From: Flammeovirgaceae bacterium UBA2786
Lineage (GTDB): Bacteria > Bacteroidota > Bacteroidia > Cytophagales > Cyclobacteriaceae
DNA: 51,891 nucleotides
Reading direction: 5' to 3'
Assembly (NCBI GenBank): GCA_002352225.1
Contig: DEIA01000078.1
Coordinates: forward strand, 1 to 51,891
Positions within the stretch are counted from its first letter, which is position 1; the number at the start of each line of letters is the position of its first letter. A program made the position numbers and the translations under genes. Shown here piece after piece: positions 25,188-35,800 of the stretch. The notes under the pieces are model-generated. The model was not told where the DNA came from. It saw only the letters and a list, made by a program, of their open reading frames with translations, and did not search any database.

Positions 25188-26099
25188 TTAATTATTAACA
25201 AGAAACGCGGCCCCAAACACCCCGGCACTATCGCCCAGCTTTGGTTTTAGAACGGGTGTTTCTAACCGGTTATTAAAAATATGGTTGCGTAATGAATTTA
25301 CCCCATCGGTATAGATGCTATCAATGTTGCCCACACCACCTCCTATAACAATTACGTCCGGATCAAGAATATTAATAACCACACTAAGGGCAACACCAAA
25401 GAAATGATTCATGCGCCCGATGGTTTGAACAGCGAATGGATCTGCGCCTGTTTTGTGGTTTTCGTAAATTTCTTTCAGGCTTTTTGTTACTCCGCTTATT
25501 CCGGTATAATACTTTTCAAGTGCCGGGCCCGCTAAAATCTTTTCTACGCAGCCACTTTTACCACAATAGCATAGGCCACCCGATTCATGAAGGAAATTAT
25601 GTCCCCACTCTCCGCCTATTCCGTGCAACCCATTAATTACTTTTCCATCTACCACCACACCTCCGCCTACACCCGTACCCATAATTACACCAAACACAAC
25701 TTTAGCGTTAGGGTATTTCTCATGGGCTATACCCATGTTTGCTTCTGCCAACGCAAAACAGTTTGCATCATTGGCCATTGCTACTTCAATGCCTAAAAGG
25801 TTCTCGAGATCGGCTCTAAGAGGCTTACCGTTCAAACTGGTTGAGTTACTGTTTTTTAAAAGTTTGGTAGAAGGATCAAGTGTACCGGGTGTGGCTATAC
25901 CAATTTTTTGGGGTTTATATCCCTGTGAAGCCTCCATCTTTTCTACCACTCTTTTGATTTGCCCCAGAATGTGCTCGTAGCCCTGATGGCCTTCGGTGGG
26001 CAGACGATCGCGGAAAAGAACCTGCGTATCGGATGCTGATTTCAGTATGGCGCCTTCCACCTTTGTGCCCCCAAGATCAATGCCCCATAAACTACTCAT
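25188..26099 (-). CDS. ROK family glucokinase
   Basis: Phosphorylates glucose released by the phosphorylase and alpha-glucosidase to glucose 6-phosphate. The 303 residues have the phosphate loop DLGGTKVEGAIL (about 8-19), AMANDANCFALAE, a GTGVGGGVVVDG loop, the ROK zinc motif with EWGH and CYCGKSGCVEKILAG, and a late IGGGVG. The Cys cluster and His fit a zinc-bound ROK kinase. No helix-turn-helix is fused, so it is an enzyme and not a repressor. It is the first gene of the five-gene operon and the promoter should lie above 26099, though I cannot identify a good match. Confidence 0.93.
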   Translation of the reverse strand: MSSLWGIDLGGTKVEGAILKSASDTQVLFRDRLPTEGHQGYEHILGQIKRVVEKMEASQGYKPQKIGIATPGTLDPSTKLLKNSNSTSLNGKPLRADLENLLGIEVAMANDANCFALAEANMGIAHEKYPNAKVVFGVIMGTGVGGGVVVDGKVINGLHGIGGEWGHNFLHESGGLCYCGKSGCVEKILAGPALEKYYTGISGVTKSLKEIYENHKTGADPFAVQTIGRMNHFFGVALSVVINILDPDVIVIGGGVGNIDSIYTDGVNSLRNHIFNNRLETPVLKPKLGDSAGVFGAAFLVNN

Positions 26100-26140
26100 C
26101 GGAAGATTTAAAGATTTCTAAAAAATGGACACCCCTATTA

Positions 26141-26317
26141 CTAAATTTCATTTACGGTAGCTTCTACCTTCATCGGTAAGTTAGCAACCTGATCAGAAAA
26201 GGTAAGAACAATCCGGGTTTTTATTGCTCCTTTCGTAATAAAAAAACCATTTCTTTCCGGCAGGTGGATTACTGCCTTATGGTGATACGGGTTTGTAACA
26301 ACCCTTACCTTCTACCC
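26141..26317 (-). pseudogene. In-frame protein-like remnant after the DUF3179 gene
   Basis: Directly after the DUF3179 stop the minus strand reads TAA GGG TAG and then 56 sense codons in the same frame up to a TAG at 26141-26143. The conceptual peptide contains VVTNPYHHKAVIHLPERN and FSDQVANLPMKVEATVNEI, which looks like real protein rather than noise. It has no ATG near its beginning. It may be the tail of a decayed gene or of a formerly longer neighbour. The DUF3179 domain itself ends normally before it. Confidence 0.3.
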
Positions 26318-27502
26318 TTAATCGGGGATATATTGTATTGAGTTTGGGTGAAACGTTTTCCACGAGTGCCAGAACTCCTGGTACGATTGAATATGGGTTA
26401 ACTGCACGCCCTGCAACTGCCCTTCTATACACTTGCCCTGTAAATTCCAGATAGAGGAAGTTTGTTTGTCCTTCAGTAAATTATTGTTCCATTCAAAGGT
26501 TAACGAATCACGATTCCAGGCATGAAACGAAACACTGTCGGCTTCAAGTGTTATTAAAACAGGTGTGCCACCCACTACATCATTGATAATCCGTGTCTTC
26601 AGTAAGTCATTCCAATCATAGGCTTTCGCACCTGATCCTTGTTGAATACCTACTACCCATGATTTCTCTTTCCACGATACACTATCCCTTCCTTCCAGGT
26701 AACTTTCCATGGTCCCTTCATCATACTGATCAAGGCTTGCATAAGCTTCTTTAAAAATTGAATCCGGCTGCAAAATTATTGTGTTGGGATATTGATCAAT
26801 CCAGCTACTTAAGCTCATCTGTTTTGCAGGAATCTCTTCTAATGTATGTCCTTTTAAAGGGCCAATAACCGACTCTCCATTTGCCTGCCGCCACCAACTC
26901 TTTGTACGGCTATCTTCAAACATAGCGTTGAAGTTATCCATACCCACTAATCGGAAATTCTCAGGCTCTCCGTTTACAAACGGTTTAAAAACCCTGCCCG
27001 TGCGGCATACTGTGCAGTACGTAATCATAATCGGCTCACCGCCAATCGTATCGCGCACCTGATGATGGTAACCAATAATTTCTATTGGATAAGCTCGTGC
27101 CTGTTCATTTAACAATACACCTAACACAAGCTTTTGTCTATCTACTTTGTTTTGCTCAGCATTTAAAAAAACTATGTTTTGTGGTTGCTTAAACATAGAA
27201 TCGGCTTGCATCCGGTAGTTTACCTGATAAAAAACCATCAGGTACAACAGCACCAACCCGATTAGGATAGAACGCTGTGTGGTTGTGCCGTTCCTTACAA
27301 AACTATAAACCGGGTAAACCATTAATAGCAGCCCGGCCACGCGGAAATACTGAATATGATTAACCAGAAAGTAGGCCCGCTCGATTGACTCGCTTTGCTG
27401 ACTTCCCGGAAAGGGCATAATGTAATAAATACCCGCTATCTCAAACCCAAACAAGACCGCAATACCTAAAACTATAAGGCCGTATAAAAGTATTCTCTTC
27501 AT
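26318..27502 (-). CDS. DUF3179 domain-containing membrane protein
   Basis: A 394-residue protein with about three N-terminal membrane helices (about 1-28, 50-68 and 78-96) followed by a DUF3179 domain (about 105-390). Family blocks are GEPIMITYCTVCRTGRVF with a conserved Cys pair, NFNAMFEDSRTKSWW, QANGESVIGPLKG and the ending EFWHSWKTFHPNS. The function of the family is not established; the Cys-x-x-Cys suggests metal or redox chemistry. Its ATG overlaps the glpD stop as TAATG, so it is translationally coupled to the glycerol operon. The domain end is intact although a protein-like remnant follows in frame. Confidence 0.87.
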   Translation of the reverse strand: MKRILLYGLIVLGIAVLFGFEIAGIYYIMPFPGSQQSESIERAYFLVNHIQYFRVAGLLLMVYPVYSFVRNGTTTQRSILIGLVLLYLMVFYQVNYRMQADSMFKQPQNIVFLNAEQNKVDRQKLVLGVLLNEQARAYPIEIIGYHHQVRDTIGGEPIMITYCTVCRTGRVFKPFVNGEPENFRLVGMDNFNAMFEDSRTKSWWRQANGESVIGPLKGHTLEEIPAKQMSLSSWIDQYPNTIILQPDSIFKEAYASLDQYDEGTMESYLEGRDSVSWKEKSWVVGIQQGSGAKAYDWNDLLKTRIINDVVGGTPVLITLEADSVSFHAWNRDSLTFEWNNNLLKDKQTSSIWNLQGKCIEGQLQGVQLTHIQSYQEFWHSWKTFHPNSIQYIPD

Positions 27503-29124
27503 TATTCAAATCTAATTACTTCTTCTAATGCCTGCTGTGCTTCTTCCGCTCGTTTTGCTTTCGTATCATTACTCCACTTAAACTCTTGCGCAAAATAAGC
27601 CACTACAGGTTGAAGGTTGCGGACCATTTTTGGATGATTAAAATATAAGATACCGCTTCTGCGATTAATAAAATCAAGTGGCGTTGTGGCCATTTCAAAT
27701 TGAATAGCAAACCAGGCCATAGCTAAAACCAAATCCTGTTCGGGTTCTCCGGTTTGGTGCTGTTGTAAGTGCTCCATAATTTTTAACGCTTGCGTACCAT
27801 ATAGGTGAACAAGATTGGTTGCTTCGTTACCCCGCAGGTTAAGTACACCTAATTTAGCAGCTAACTCTGCTTCCAGCTTTTTTACTGCGGCATAGTCTGT
27901 AAAGTCGCCACCCGGTAAAATCATTTGATCGGTTGTGCACGGTTTTAACTCTAATGACTCAAACTTTTGTTCAATCACTTTATCAACTACCCGTTCGGCC
28001 ATTTTCCGGTATCCTGTAAGTTTACCTCCGGCAATAGAAATTAAGCCTGTTGGCGATTCAAAAATTTCATCTTTACGGGATAACTCCGAAGCCGACTTTC
28101 CCTCTTCATGAATTAGGGGACGTAACCCGGCCCAACTTGATTCTACATCGGCCACCGTAAGCAGCACAGACGGAAACGTTTCGTTAACTGCACTCAGAAT
28201 ATAGTCCACATCTACCCGATTGGCCAGCACGTGATTTTTGTCACCCCGGTAATCAGTATCGGTTGTTCCAATATAGGTTACCCGGCCGCGCGGAATTGCA
28301 AAAATCATTCGCCCATCCGGCACATCGAAATAAATAGCTTGCCGAACGGGCAAACGATGGAAGGGAATTACAATATGAACCCCTTTGGTAAGATGTAATT
28401 GTTTGCCTTGCCGGGATTGATTAAGCATTCGAAGTTCATCTACCCATGGGCCGGTAGCATTTACAACCGTTTTAGCCTGAATAAAAAAATCATTTCCTGA
28501 AAGCAGATCTTTTATTGAAACTCCAATAATTTCATTATCGGCATATTCAAACTCTGTTACCTGAGTGTAGTTGTTAACGCATGCTCCTTTTTGTGCTGCC
28601 AGTTTAATTATTTCAATAGTGAGCCGCGCATCGTCTGTCCGGTATTCGGCATAAATGGCCCCGCCCTTTACATCATCTTTTTTTAAAAGTGGTTCGCAAT
28701 TTAAAGTCTGAATTCGCGTAAGCATTTTGCGCTGATCTTCCGGTTTTACACCCGCCAACCAATCGTAAATTTTTAACCCGATTGAGGTTAGCCAATATCC
28801 CAATCCTCTTTTCTCGTACAACGGCAACAACATCTTTTCCGGAACAACCAGATGGGGTGCCAGTTTGTGTACAATAGCGCGTTCGCTGCCCACTTCTTTT
28901 ACAAGGGCAAATTCAAGTTGCTTTAAATAACGAAGTCCGCCATGAATTAATTTGGTAGAGCGGCTGCTTGTACCGGCAGCAAAATCTTCTTTCTCAACTA
29001 ATGCTGTTTTTAATCCACGGGCAGCAGCATCCAGTGCAATCCCAGCACCGGTAATTCCACCACCAATTACCAGCAAATCGAATGTGGTACTTTGGAGAGT
29101 AATTAAATTAGCCGCGCGGTTCAT
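27502..29124 (-). CDS. glpD: Aerobic glycerol-3-phosphate dehydrogenase
   Basis: FAD flavoprotein that oxidises glycerol 3-phosphate to dihydroxyacetone phosphate and passes electrons to quinone at the membrane. The 540 residues show the FAD motif DLLVIGGGITGAGIALDAAARG-like at about 15-36, the GlpD block FAAGTSSRSTKLIHGGLRYL, NATGPWVDE, GRVTYIGTTDTDY and ISIAGGKLTGYRKMAE, then a C-terminal helical cap domain. The start overlaps the glpK stop (TAATG), and the stop overlaps the next gene in the same way. Secure. Confidence 0.97.
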   Translation of the reverse strand: MNRAANLITLQSTTFDLLVIGGGITGAGIALDAAARGLKTALVEKEDFAAGTSSRSTKLIHGGLRYLKQLEFALVKEVGSERAIVHKLAPHLVVPEKMLLPLYEKRGLGYWLTSIGLKIYDWLAGVKPEDQRKMLTRIQTLNCEPLLKKDDVKGGAIYAEYRTDDARLTIEIIKLAAQKGACVNNYTQVTEFEYADNEIIGVSIKDLLSGNDFFIQAKTVVNATGPWVDELRMLNQSRQGKQLHLTKGVHIVIPFHRLPVRQAIYFDVPDGRMIFAIPRGRVTYIGTTDTDYRGDKNHVLANRVDVDYILSAVNETFPSVLLTVADVESSWAGLRPLIHEEGKSASELSRKDEIFESPTGLISIAGGKLTGYRKMAERVVDKVIEQKFESLELKPCTTDQMILPGGDFTDYAAVKKLEAELAAKLGVLNLRGNEATNLVHLYGTQALKIMEHLQQHQTGEPEQDLVLAMAWFAIQFEMATTPLDFINRRSGILYFNHPKMVRNLQPVVAYFAQEFKWSNDTKAKRAEEAQQALEEVIRFE

Positions 29125-30614
29125 TAGTTTTCAATCCAACCCATTGTACGTTGTACGGCTTTTTGCCAGCCCTGATACAACTTAGTGCGCAACACGTTAT
29201 CCATAACCGGTACAAATCGCTTTTGTATTCTGCGCGTGGTAAGAATGTCTTTCTTTTTCCATAGCCCGATCTGAATACCGGCCAGGTAGGCGGCACCTAA
29301 TGCGGTTGATTCAATCACTTCGGGGCGTTCTACTTCTGTTCCCAATATATCGGCCTGAAATTGCATGAGTATGTTATTGGCACATGCACCTCCGTCTACC
29401 TTTAAACTGGCTAGTTTTATTCCGGCATCTTCCTGCATGGCATTTAATATATCTTTTGTCTGATAGGCGAGCGATTCAAGTGTAGCTTTAATGATATGAT
29501 CTTTACCGGTATCGCGTGTTAATCCAAATATTGCTCCGCGTGCATACATGTCCCAGTACGGTGCTCCTAATCCCGCAAAGGCAGGCACTACATAAACCTC
29601 GTTTGAGCCTAATGCCTTGGTAGCAAAGTATTCTGAATCTTTTGATTGATCGATAAGGTGTAAACTATCGCGCAGCCATTGAACTGCCGCTCCGGCAATA
29701 AACACACTTCCTTCCAATGCATATTCAACTTTGCCCTCTAACCCCCAGGCAATGGTAGTTATTAATCCATTTTTTGATTGTTGAATAGTTGTACCGGTGT
29801 TCATCAACATAAAACAACCTGTACCGTAGGTATTTTTAGCCATGCCCGGTTCAAAGCAAGCCTGCCCAAACAAGGCCGCTTGCTGATCGCCCGCTACACC
29901 GGTAATTGGAATTTCTGTATTATCTGCGCGCCAGGTTCCAAACAAATTTGCTGATGGTTTTACATCCGGAAGAATTGATTTGGGAATGTTTAACTCTTTT
30001 AACATTGGCTCATCCCATTTCAACTCTCGAATATTAAAAATCATGGTGCGCGATGCATTGGTATAATCTGTTACATGCGTTTTTCCATTCGTTAATTTCC
30101 AGATGAGCCAGGTGTCGATTGTTCCAAAGGCAAGTTCGCCTCTTTCTGCCTGCTGCCTCGCTCCTTCCACCGAATCCAGTATCCATTTAATTTTTGTTCC
30201 TGAAAAATACGAGTCGATTACAAGGCCGGTTGTATCGCGCACATAACCTTCAAGGTTTTTCTCTTTTAACTCTTCGCAAATGGAAGCCGTTCGTTTATCC
30301 TGCCAAACAATAGCATTGTAAACAGGTTGGCCTGTTTTTCTGTTCCAGATTACAGTTGTCTCGCGTTGGTTCGTAATTCCAATGGCGGCAATAGATTTTA
30401 CTTCAATTGCGTTTTCAACAATTACCCGTTGCAATACTCCTAATTGTGTTGTCCAGATTTCTTCCGGATCGTGTTCTACCCAACCTGGTTTTGGAAATAT
30501 CTGCTGAAACTCCTGTTGGGCAATACCCTTTATCTCTCCGGCCTCATTAAACAATACTGCCCGCGAACTGGTTGTACCCTGGTCTAATGCAATAATGTAT
30601 TTCTGCTTCGACAT
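29124..30614 (-). CDS. glpK: Glycerol kinase
   Basis: ATP-dependent phosphorylation of glycerol to glycerol 3-phosphate in the cytoplasm. The 496-residue FGGY protein begins MSKQKYIIALDQGTTSSRAVLF and carries ITNQRETTVIW, DSYFSGTKIKWILD, TIDTWLIWKLT, AGVAGDQQAALFGQACFEPG-type motifs and a C-terminal KVDGGACANNILMQF. All are those of glycerol kinases. It lies 6 bases after the end of glpF and overlaps glpD, giving the order glpF-glpK-glpD. The length matches the family. Confidence 0.97.
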   Translation of the reverse strand: MSKQKYIIALDQGTTSSRAVLFNEAGEIKGIAQQEFQQIFPKPGWVEHDPEEIWTTQLGVLQRVIVENAIEVKSIAAIGITNQRETTVIWNRKTGQPVYNAIVWQDKRTASICEELKEKNLEGYVRDTTGLVIDSYFSGTKIKWILDSVEGARQQAERGELAFGTIDTWLIWKLTNGKTHVTDYTNASRTMIFNIRELKWDEPMLKELNIPKSILPDVKPSANLFGTWRADNTEIPITGVAGDQQAALFGQACFEPGMAKNTYGTGCFMLMNTGTTIQQSKNGLITTIAWGLEGKVEYALEGSVFIAGAAVQWLRDSLHLIDQSKDSEYFATKALGSNEVYVVPAFAGLGAPYWDMYARGAIFGLTRDTGKDHIIKATLESLAYQTKDILNAMQEDAGIKLASLKVDGGACANNILMQFQADILGTEVERPEVIESTALGAAYLAGIQIGLWKKKDILTTRRIQKRFVPVMDNVLRTKLYQGWQKAVQRTMGWIEN

Positions 30615-30620
30615 ACCTTT

Positions 30621-31325
30621 TTAAAAAATAAGTTTATACAAAACAGCTCCCAGTATTCCGCCTGCAATCGGCCCCATTACCGGAACCCATGCATAAGACC
30701 AATCGGAAGAACCCTTGCCTGCAATAGGCAAAATAGCATGAGCCATGCGTGGCCCAAGGTCGCGGGCGGGATTAATGGCAAAACCGGTAGTACCCCCTAA
30801 ACTCAAACCAATTGAAACAACCAGCAAACCTACTATCAGTGGTTTTAGTCCTTGCGTAAATTCATTTACGCCAATAAAAAGTATGGCAAATACAAGAATA
30901 GCAGTAGCTATCAATTCGCTTAATACATTAGACAATGGATGCCGGATAGCGGGTGCCGTAGAAAATACCGACAACTTGGTTCCTGCATCTGGTGTGGCTT
31001 TCCAATGCGGCAAATAAAAAAGCCAAACTAATATAGCACCAACAAATGCACCACCGAGTTGGGCCATACAATAGCCCGCTACCATACTCCACTCAAAATC
31101 GCCAATGGCAGCCAGTGCAATTGTTATAGCGGGGTTAAGGTGGGCTCCGCTAAATTCGCCCACTGCATAAATGCCAAGCGTTACAGCAAGTCCCCAGGCA
31201 ATACAGATGGTAAGCCAGCCAGCATTTTCTGCTTTAGTGTCCTTTAATACCACACCAGCTACTACGCCTTCGCCCAATAAAACAAGCAAGAGGGTTCCTA
31301 AAAATTCTCCGAGGTAAGGATTCAT
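30621..31325 (-). CDS. glpF: Glycerol facilitator (MIP family aquaglyceroporin)
   Basis: Inner-membrane channel for glycerol. The 234 residues form six helices with two half-helices carrying the NPA motifs HLNPA (NPA 64-66) and INPARD (NPA 185-187). The Asp after the second NPA (position 189) and the NPARDLGPR sequence are those of glycerol-conducting rather than water-only channels. It is the first gene of the glycerol operon. The 127-base gap upstream has a possible regulatory inverted repeat (31412-31437). Confidence 0.95.
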   Translation of the reverse strand: MNPYLGEFLGTLLLVLLGEGVVAGVVLKDTKAENAGWLTICIAWGLAVTLGIYAVGEFSGAHLNPAITIALAAIGDFEWSMVAGYCMAQLGGAFVGAILVWLFYLPHWKATPDAGTKLSVFSTAPAIRHPLSNVLSELIATAILVFAILFIGVNEFTQGLKPLIVGLLVVSIGLSLGGTTGFAINPARDLGPRMAHAILPIAGKGSSDWSYAWVPVMGPIAGGILGAVLYKLIF

Positions 31326-31411
31326 ATTATTTAAGTTGGTTTATTCAAAAAGTTCTGAAAATGGTTAACAGATTAATTACCTGAACAGCATAATCAGATT
31401 CTTATGAAATA

Positions 31412-31437
31412 TAGGAAATGAATCCTGAAACTTCCTA
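31412..31437. promoter_or_regulatory. Possible dyad upstream of glpF
   Basis: TAGGAA (31412-31417) and TTCCTA (31432-31437) are perfect inverse copies separated by 14 bases, in the 127-base gap between glpF and the PAP2 gene. A TATATTTC-like -7 element overlaps its edge on the minus strand. It may be a regulator site or nothing. Confidence 0.2.
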
Positions 31438-31452
31438 CGTATAACCTTATCC

Positions 31453-32769
31453 TTATTTGTGGGTTTTAATTTTTTTGCGGATGAGTTCGCCCAATGCAGC
31501 ACCTTGCTCTTTTCCGATATCGCATGCCGGCAGGTAATGAATACCCCCGTAAAGTCTGCTTATAGTTGCTTCATCGGCAGCATGTTGAAAAGATGTAAAC
31601 GAACGAATACCCAGGCTGAACTCAACTTCTGTTGAATCGGTAAACGCAAACGATTCTCCAAACACGCCTGTAAGGGCTTGCGCTGCGGCATTTGATATTA
31701 CACTATGCCCGCTTGTGTATTCCGGAAAGGGAGGAGTTTGAAGCAGCGGTACCCAGTTTTCGTCAATGTATTGATTGATATACGTTTCGGGTCGAATCAA
31801 AACACTCCGGTACTTTTCGTCCCAACAACTGATAAATCCATCTACTAAGGAAAGGGATACCCGTAAATAGGCATCTGCCGATTTAGCCATATCTGCATTT
31901 GACTTTCTGCATGCATTGGCTGTAATGTTTATCCAATGGCCGCCCGGAGATATTTTTTTCGTTGCAAACATCACATGGCCTTTCACATTCATTACAAAAG
32001 GGTTGCAATCCCAAAAGGAAGCAATGTTCCGTTGTTCTTCAGTAAGATTAACACCTGTTTCATAAACGGTATAAGCATCTTTGTAAAAATCGCTTCCTTT
32101 TTCAGTGGAGAAAGGGGTTGGTGGGGGTGGTGTAAATTGCGTTGCCGAGTCGATTGCAAATACTCTTATTTTGTTCCAGTGAGGTTCAACCGCATCCATA
32201 TAGGCCGGGGGTGTGGGTTTCCAGGAGGAGGCTTCGTTTGAAATAGAGTATTTGGGGAATGAGCGCGATTGTTTGTAATTATCCTTCGATGACCAGGCCA
32301 TAATATGTTCTGCCACTTTATTACCGTATTCAATTGAGCGTTGCAGAACATCGTCTGGAACTCCCGCTTCTTCCCACTCTTTTAATAAGCCAGCATAAAA
32401 CTCATCCATTTTACTTTCAGAGAAAACCAGATTACGCCCAACTTTAAACATGGCTTGCGCTGACGATACTGGGAAACAATATTCAAGGCCGGCCTCTGGT
32501 TTAGGTGTTTCGGTTAATCCTGTTAGTTGCCCTGCCATTGAAACGTAGCTGCTATCTTGTGGAATGATAGCCTCGTATGCGGCTACCGTAGCATATGCAT
32601 ATATCCGGCTGGCTACGGGTGGCGAAAATATGTCGTGCACAATTACATCTGTAATCTGTTTTAATGTGCGGTGCAAAAATTCAGGTTCCTGAACTTTGGT
32701 TTTGTATTCATTTGAACCACCCGAACAGGATAAGAGCAGTGCAAAACCGATTATAAGAACACGTTTCAT
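31453..32769 (-). CDS. Vanadium haloperoxidase-like PAP2 lipoprotein
   Basis: A 438-residue exported lipoprotein (signal ending LLLSC, Cys15) of the PAP2/vanadium-chloroperoxidase superfamily. The phosphate or vanadate site is seen as K-x6-RP in KYRSVLIRP, YTSGHSVISNAA, and SRLYGGIHYLPA, whose His is the catalytic one. The spacing after that His differs slightly from the textbook phosphatase motif, as in haloperoxidase-like members. Whether it is a phosphatase or a haloperoxidase cannot be told from motifs. It follows the third FG-GAP/ASPIC gene by 78 bases on the same strand; I believe such pairs recur in Bacteroidota. Confidence 0.87.
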   Translation of the reverse strand: MKRVLIIGFALLLSCSGGSNEYKTKVQEPEFLHRTLKQITDVIVHDIFSPPVASRIYAYATVAAYEAIIPQDSSYVSMAGQLTGLTETPKPEAGLEYCFPVSSAQAMFKVGRNLVFSESKMDEFYAGLLKEWEEAGVPDDVLQRSIEYGNKVAEHIMAWSSKDNYKQSRSFPKYSISNEASSWKPTPPAYMDAVEPHWNKIRVFAIDSATQFTPPPPTPFSTEKGSDFYKDAYTVYETGVNLTEEQRNIASFWDCNPFVMNVKGHVMFATKKISPGGHWINITANACRKSNADMAKSADAYLRVSLSLVDGFISCWDEKYRSVLIRPETYINQYIDENWVPLLQTPPFPEYTSGHSVISNAAAQALTGVFGESFAFTDSTEVEFSLGIRSFTSFQHAADEATISRLYGGIHYLPACDIGKEQGAALGELIRKKIKTHK

Positions 32770-32847
32770 TTGAGTAATTTTTATGCAATATACACTTTGA
32801 GCAATTGGATTAAATTGATTTGCATCATGTTTTCAGACCAATAATTG

Positions 32848-35800
32848 CTAATTCACTTTTTGAAATCTTAATACTAAATCATTATTTCTGGTTACAACGT
32901 AATCAATGGTACTTGAATTTACTCGTTTTATGGGCACAATTTTACGCCCTTCTCCTTTAACAACAAATCCTGACGACATCGGATCAATTGGCTTGAAATT
33001 TCCCATCCCATCACCCAAAAGCAAAAGCCCAAGCCCCGCATCATAGGCTCCAAAGTCAGGTTGGGTTGCTTCCAGATTTCCCACCAGCAACACATCCATG
33101 TTTCCATCATGATTTATGTCATCAGCCAACATATCGAATACAGGAAAAAATTGCGCCTCCATTGGCAGCGCTTCAACCGAAAACCGATCATTATTATTTC
33201 GGAGAAAGACAGATCTAAGTTCTGTAACATGCATTACAGCAGAATTTCCCTTTTGAACAGGTGTTATTATGTCTTCAAGTCTCACATCCCGGTAGGCCTT
33301 GTAGTTTGGAAATTTCTTCTTTAAAGAAGGTATTTGTTTAACCAGCTGATCGCGCGAAGCAAAAGGATAACTATTTTCTCCATTATAATAAACCAGTATG
33401 TGATCTGATCCCCCATTTGAATCAAAATCACCGAGGTACATCATTAATGGCTTATTTACAGAAACCTTTATTCTGGAATTAAGGCCAAAATTTCCAGCTA
33501 TCAAATCAGGGTCGCCATCATTGTCAAAGTCGGCTACTTCCAAAGTATTCCACCAACCTTTCACTTCGGCTAATCCATACTCTTTTGTTGCATTGGCAAA
33601 TTTATGATCCGGTTGTTGAATCAGAACCGTAACGGGCATCCACTCTCCAACCAAAATAAGATCAGGTAATTTGTCTTTATTGAGGTCTACCCATTGCGCA
33701 TCTTTCACCATACCGGGCCTGACTTTTGTAGGGTTATCAAACTCTGACTTGCCCAACCAATCTACTACAGGAGTAAACTTTCCTTTACCGTCATTTTCCA
33801 ATAAGTAACTAACCGGGCTCATTCCATAAAGAAAGGGCATAACGGAAGATCCAATAAACAAATCAACATCACCATCCCCATCAAAGTCAGATGGCTTTAC
33901 GCAAGAAGCATGCAAAAAAATATTCAAGAACGCTTCGGGAAAGAATTTGAAATCTCCAGCTCCATTGTTCAGGTATAGCCTGGGGTTTAATAGTGTCTTA
34001 TCATTTATCTCCTCCTGACCACCAGACACAACAATCAGATCCACATCCCCATCATTATCAACATCTGTAAAAACTGCATCAACATCTTCCGCTTTTTTAT
34101 GTGTTATAAAATCTGGCGTTATCTTCTTTATAAACTTACCATTACCAGTCTGTATAAAAATTGCGCCCTCCTGGTTCTTACCGCCTCCAAAAAACAAATC
34201 ACTAATACCATCTCCATTACAATCTGCAACTGCTGCCGGTGGCCCCTGGGTGGAAAGCATATGTGGTATTAAGGACTCTCTATTAAAGGCATTAAAATCA
34301 TCCTCTTCATGCTTAACTGAAAAAAGATTAGCCGGCTCCATCAAATGAGCAGGTTCTTTATGTTTAACATTTACAGTATTAGTAGCCGACTTTATAATCA
34401 CTTCATGCTTCGATCCCGATTCAAAGGATGTAACGTCTCCCCCGGGCCATTCAATGATTACTGTTGCCTTCTTAGCTGTATCGAGTCTCGCAAAAGTAAG
34501 GTTCATATCTGATGAAGAACACCAGCCCCGGTTTGCCTGTATCTCTTGCATTTGCTCTACTCCCCCATAGCTAACATGCACACGGGCGCCAATAGCAAAT
34601 CGATTACCGGGTTTAGTGTTATCCTGCACCGAAACTTTTAAGAATTTGCCTGGATCGGATTGATTGCGGTAAAGTAACGCTGATTCGTTTATTCGATTTA
34701 TTACTATATCAGGGTCTCCATCGTTATCCAAATCACCGTATGCAGCACCATTTGAAAACCCTGGATTCAAAAGCCCCCATAAGGTTGTTTGATTTGAAAA
34801 AGTTAAGTCCTTTTCATTTTTAAAAATATAATTACTTACTCTCCCTTCCGGCATTTGCGAAATTAATACCTTACTATTCTGGCTACCACTTGAGTCGTTA
34901 CTCAAATAATTAATATAATCAAGATCATTTGGTCGTTTTACTATTCCATTTGAAACAAACAAGTCTTTCCATCCATCACCATCGAAATCAACGGCTAACG
35001 GACTCCAGCTCCAGTCTGTAGCTTCAATACCAGCGGCCTGCGCAATATCTGAAAACATCACCTTACCCGAATCAATAGTACCTCTGTTCAATTGTAAAGC
35101 ATTTCGCGATACTTGCTTACCGTAACCAAATTTCAATTTATACTTGTAAACTTCATATGTATCTTCACCTGCAGATGTCTTAATTACAGATTCGTCTCGT
35201 GGCAACATATCCAGTGTTATTACATCGGGCCATAAATCGTTATTTATATCAGCTACATCACTTCCCATACTAAATCTACTGGTGTGCGGAAGACTACCTG
35301 CCGTCTCCATCCTGAATGTTCCATTCTTTTGGTTGATGTATAAATAATCATTCTCATGAAAATCGTTGGACACATATATATCCGGATAATTATCCTGATT
35401 AAAATCTGAAAAAGCTAAACCCAATCCATATCCAATTTGACTAGACAAAATTCCGGCTTCGCTTGTTACATTAATAAAAGAAGTTTTACCGGTTTCTATT
35501 AATTGATTCTTGTACAACCGATCTCCCGCAAGACTATCATGCTGATGTCTTAACGATACTTGGCCAAAAGATCGTTGCGTATGTACAGAGTGATTCAACA
35601 AATACATATCTAAATCACCATCTAAATCATAGTCAAAAAAACCGGCTTGTGTAGAGAATCCTTTAAAATTCAATCCATATTCTTCTGCGCGTTCCGTAAA
35701 AGTCAGATCTCCATTATTAATAAAAAGCTCATTATATCCATTAAATTTTTTATAATTACCAACACCGCACACATAAATATCTAATAGTCCATCTGCATTA

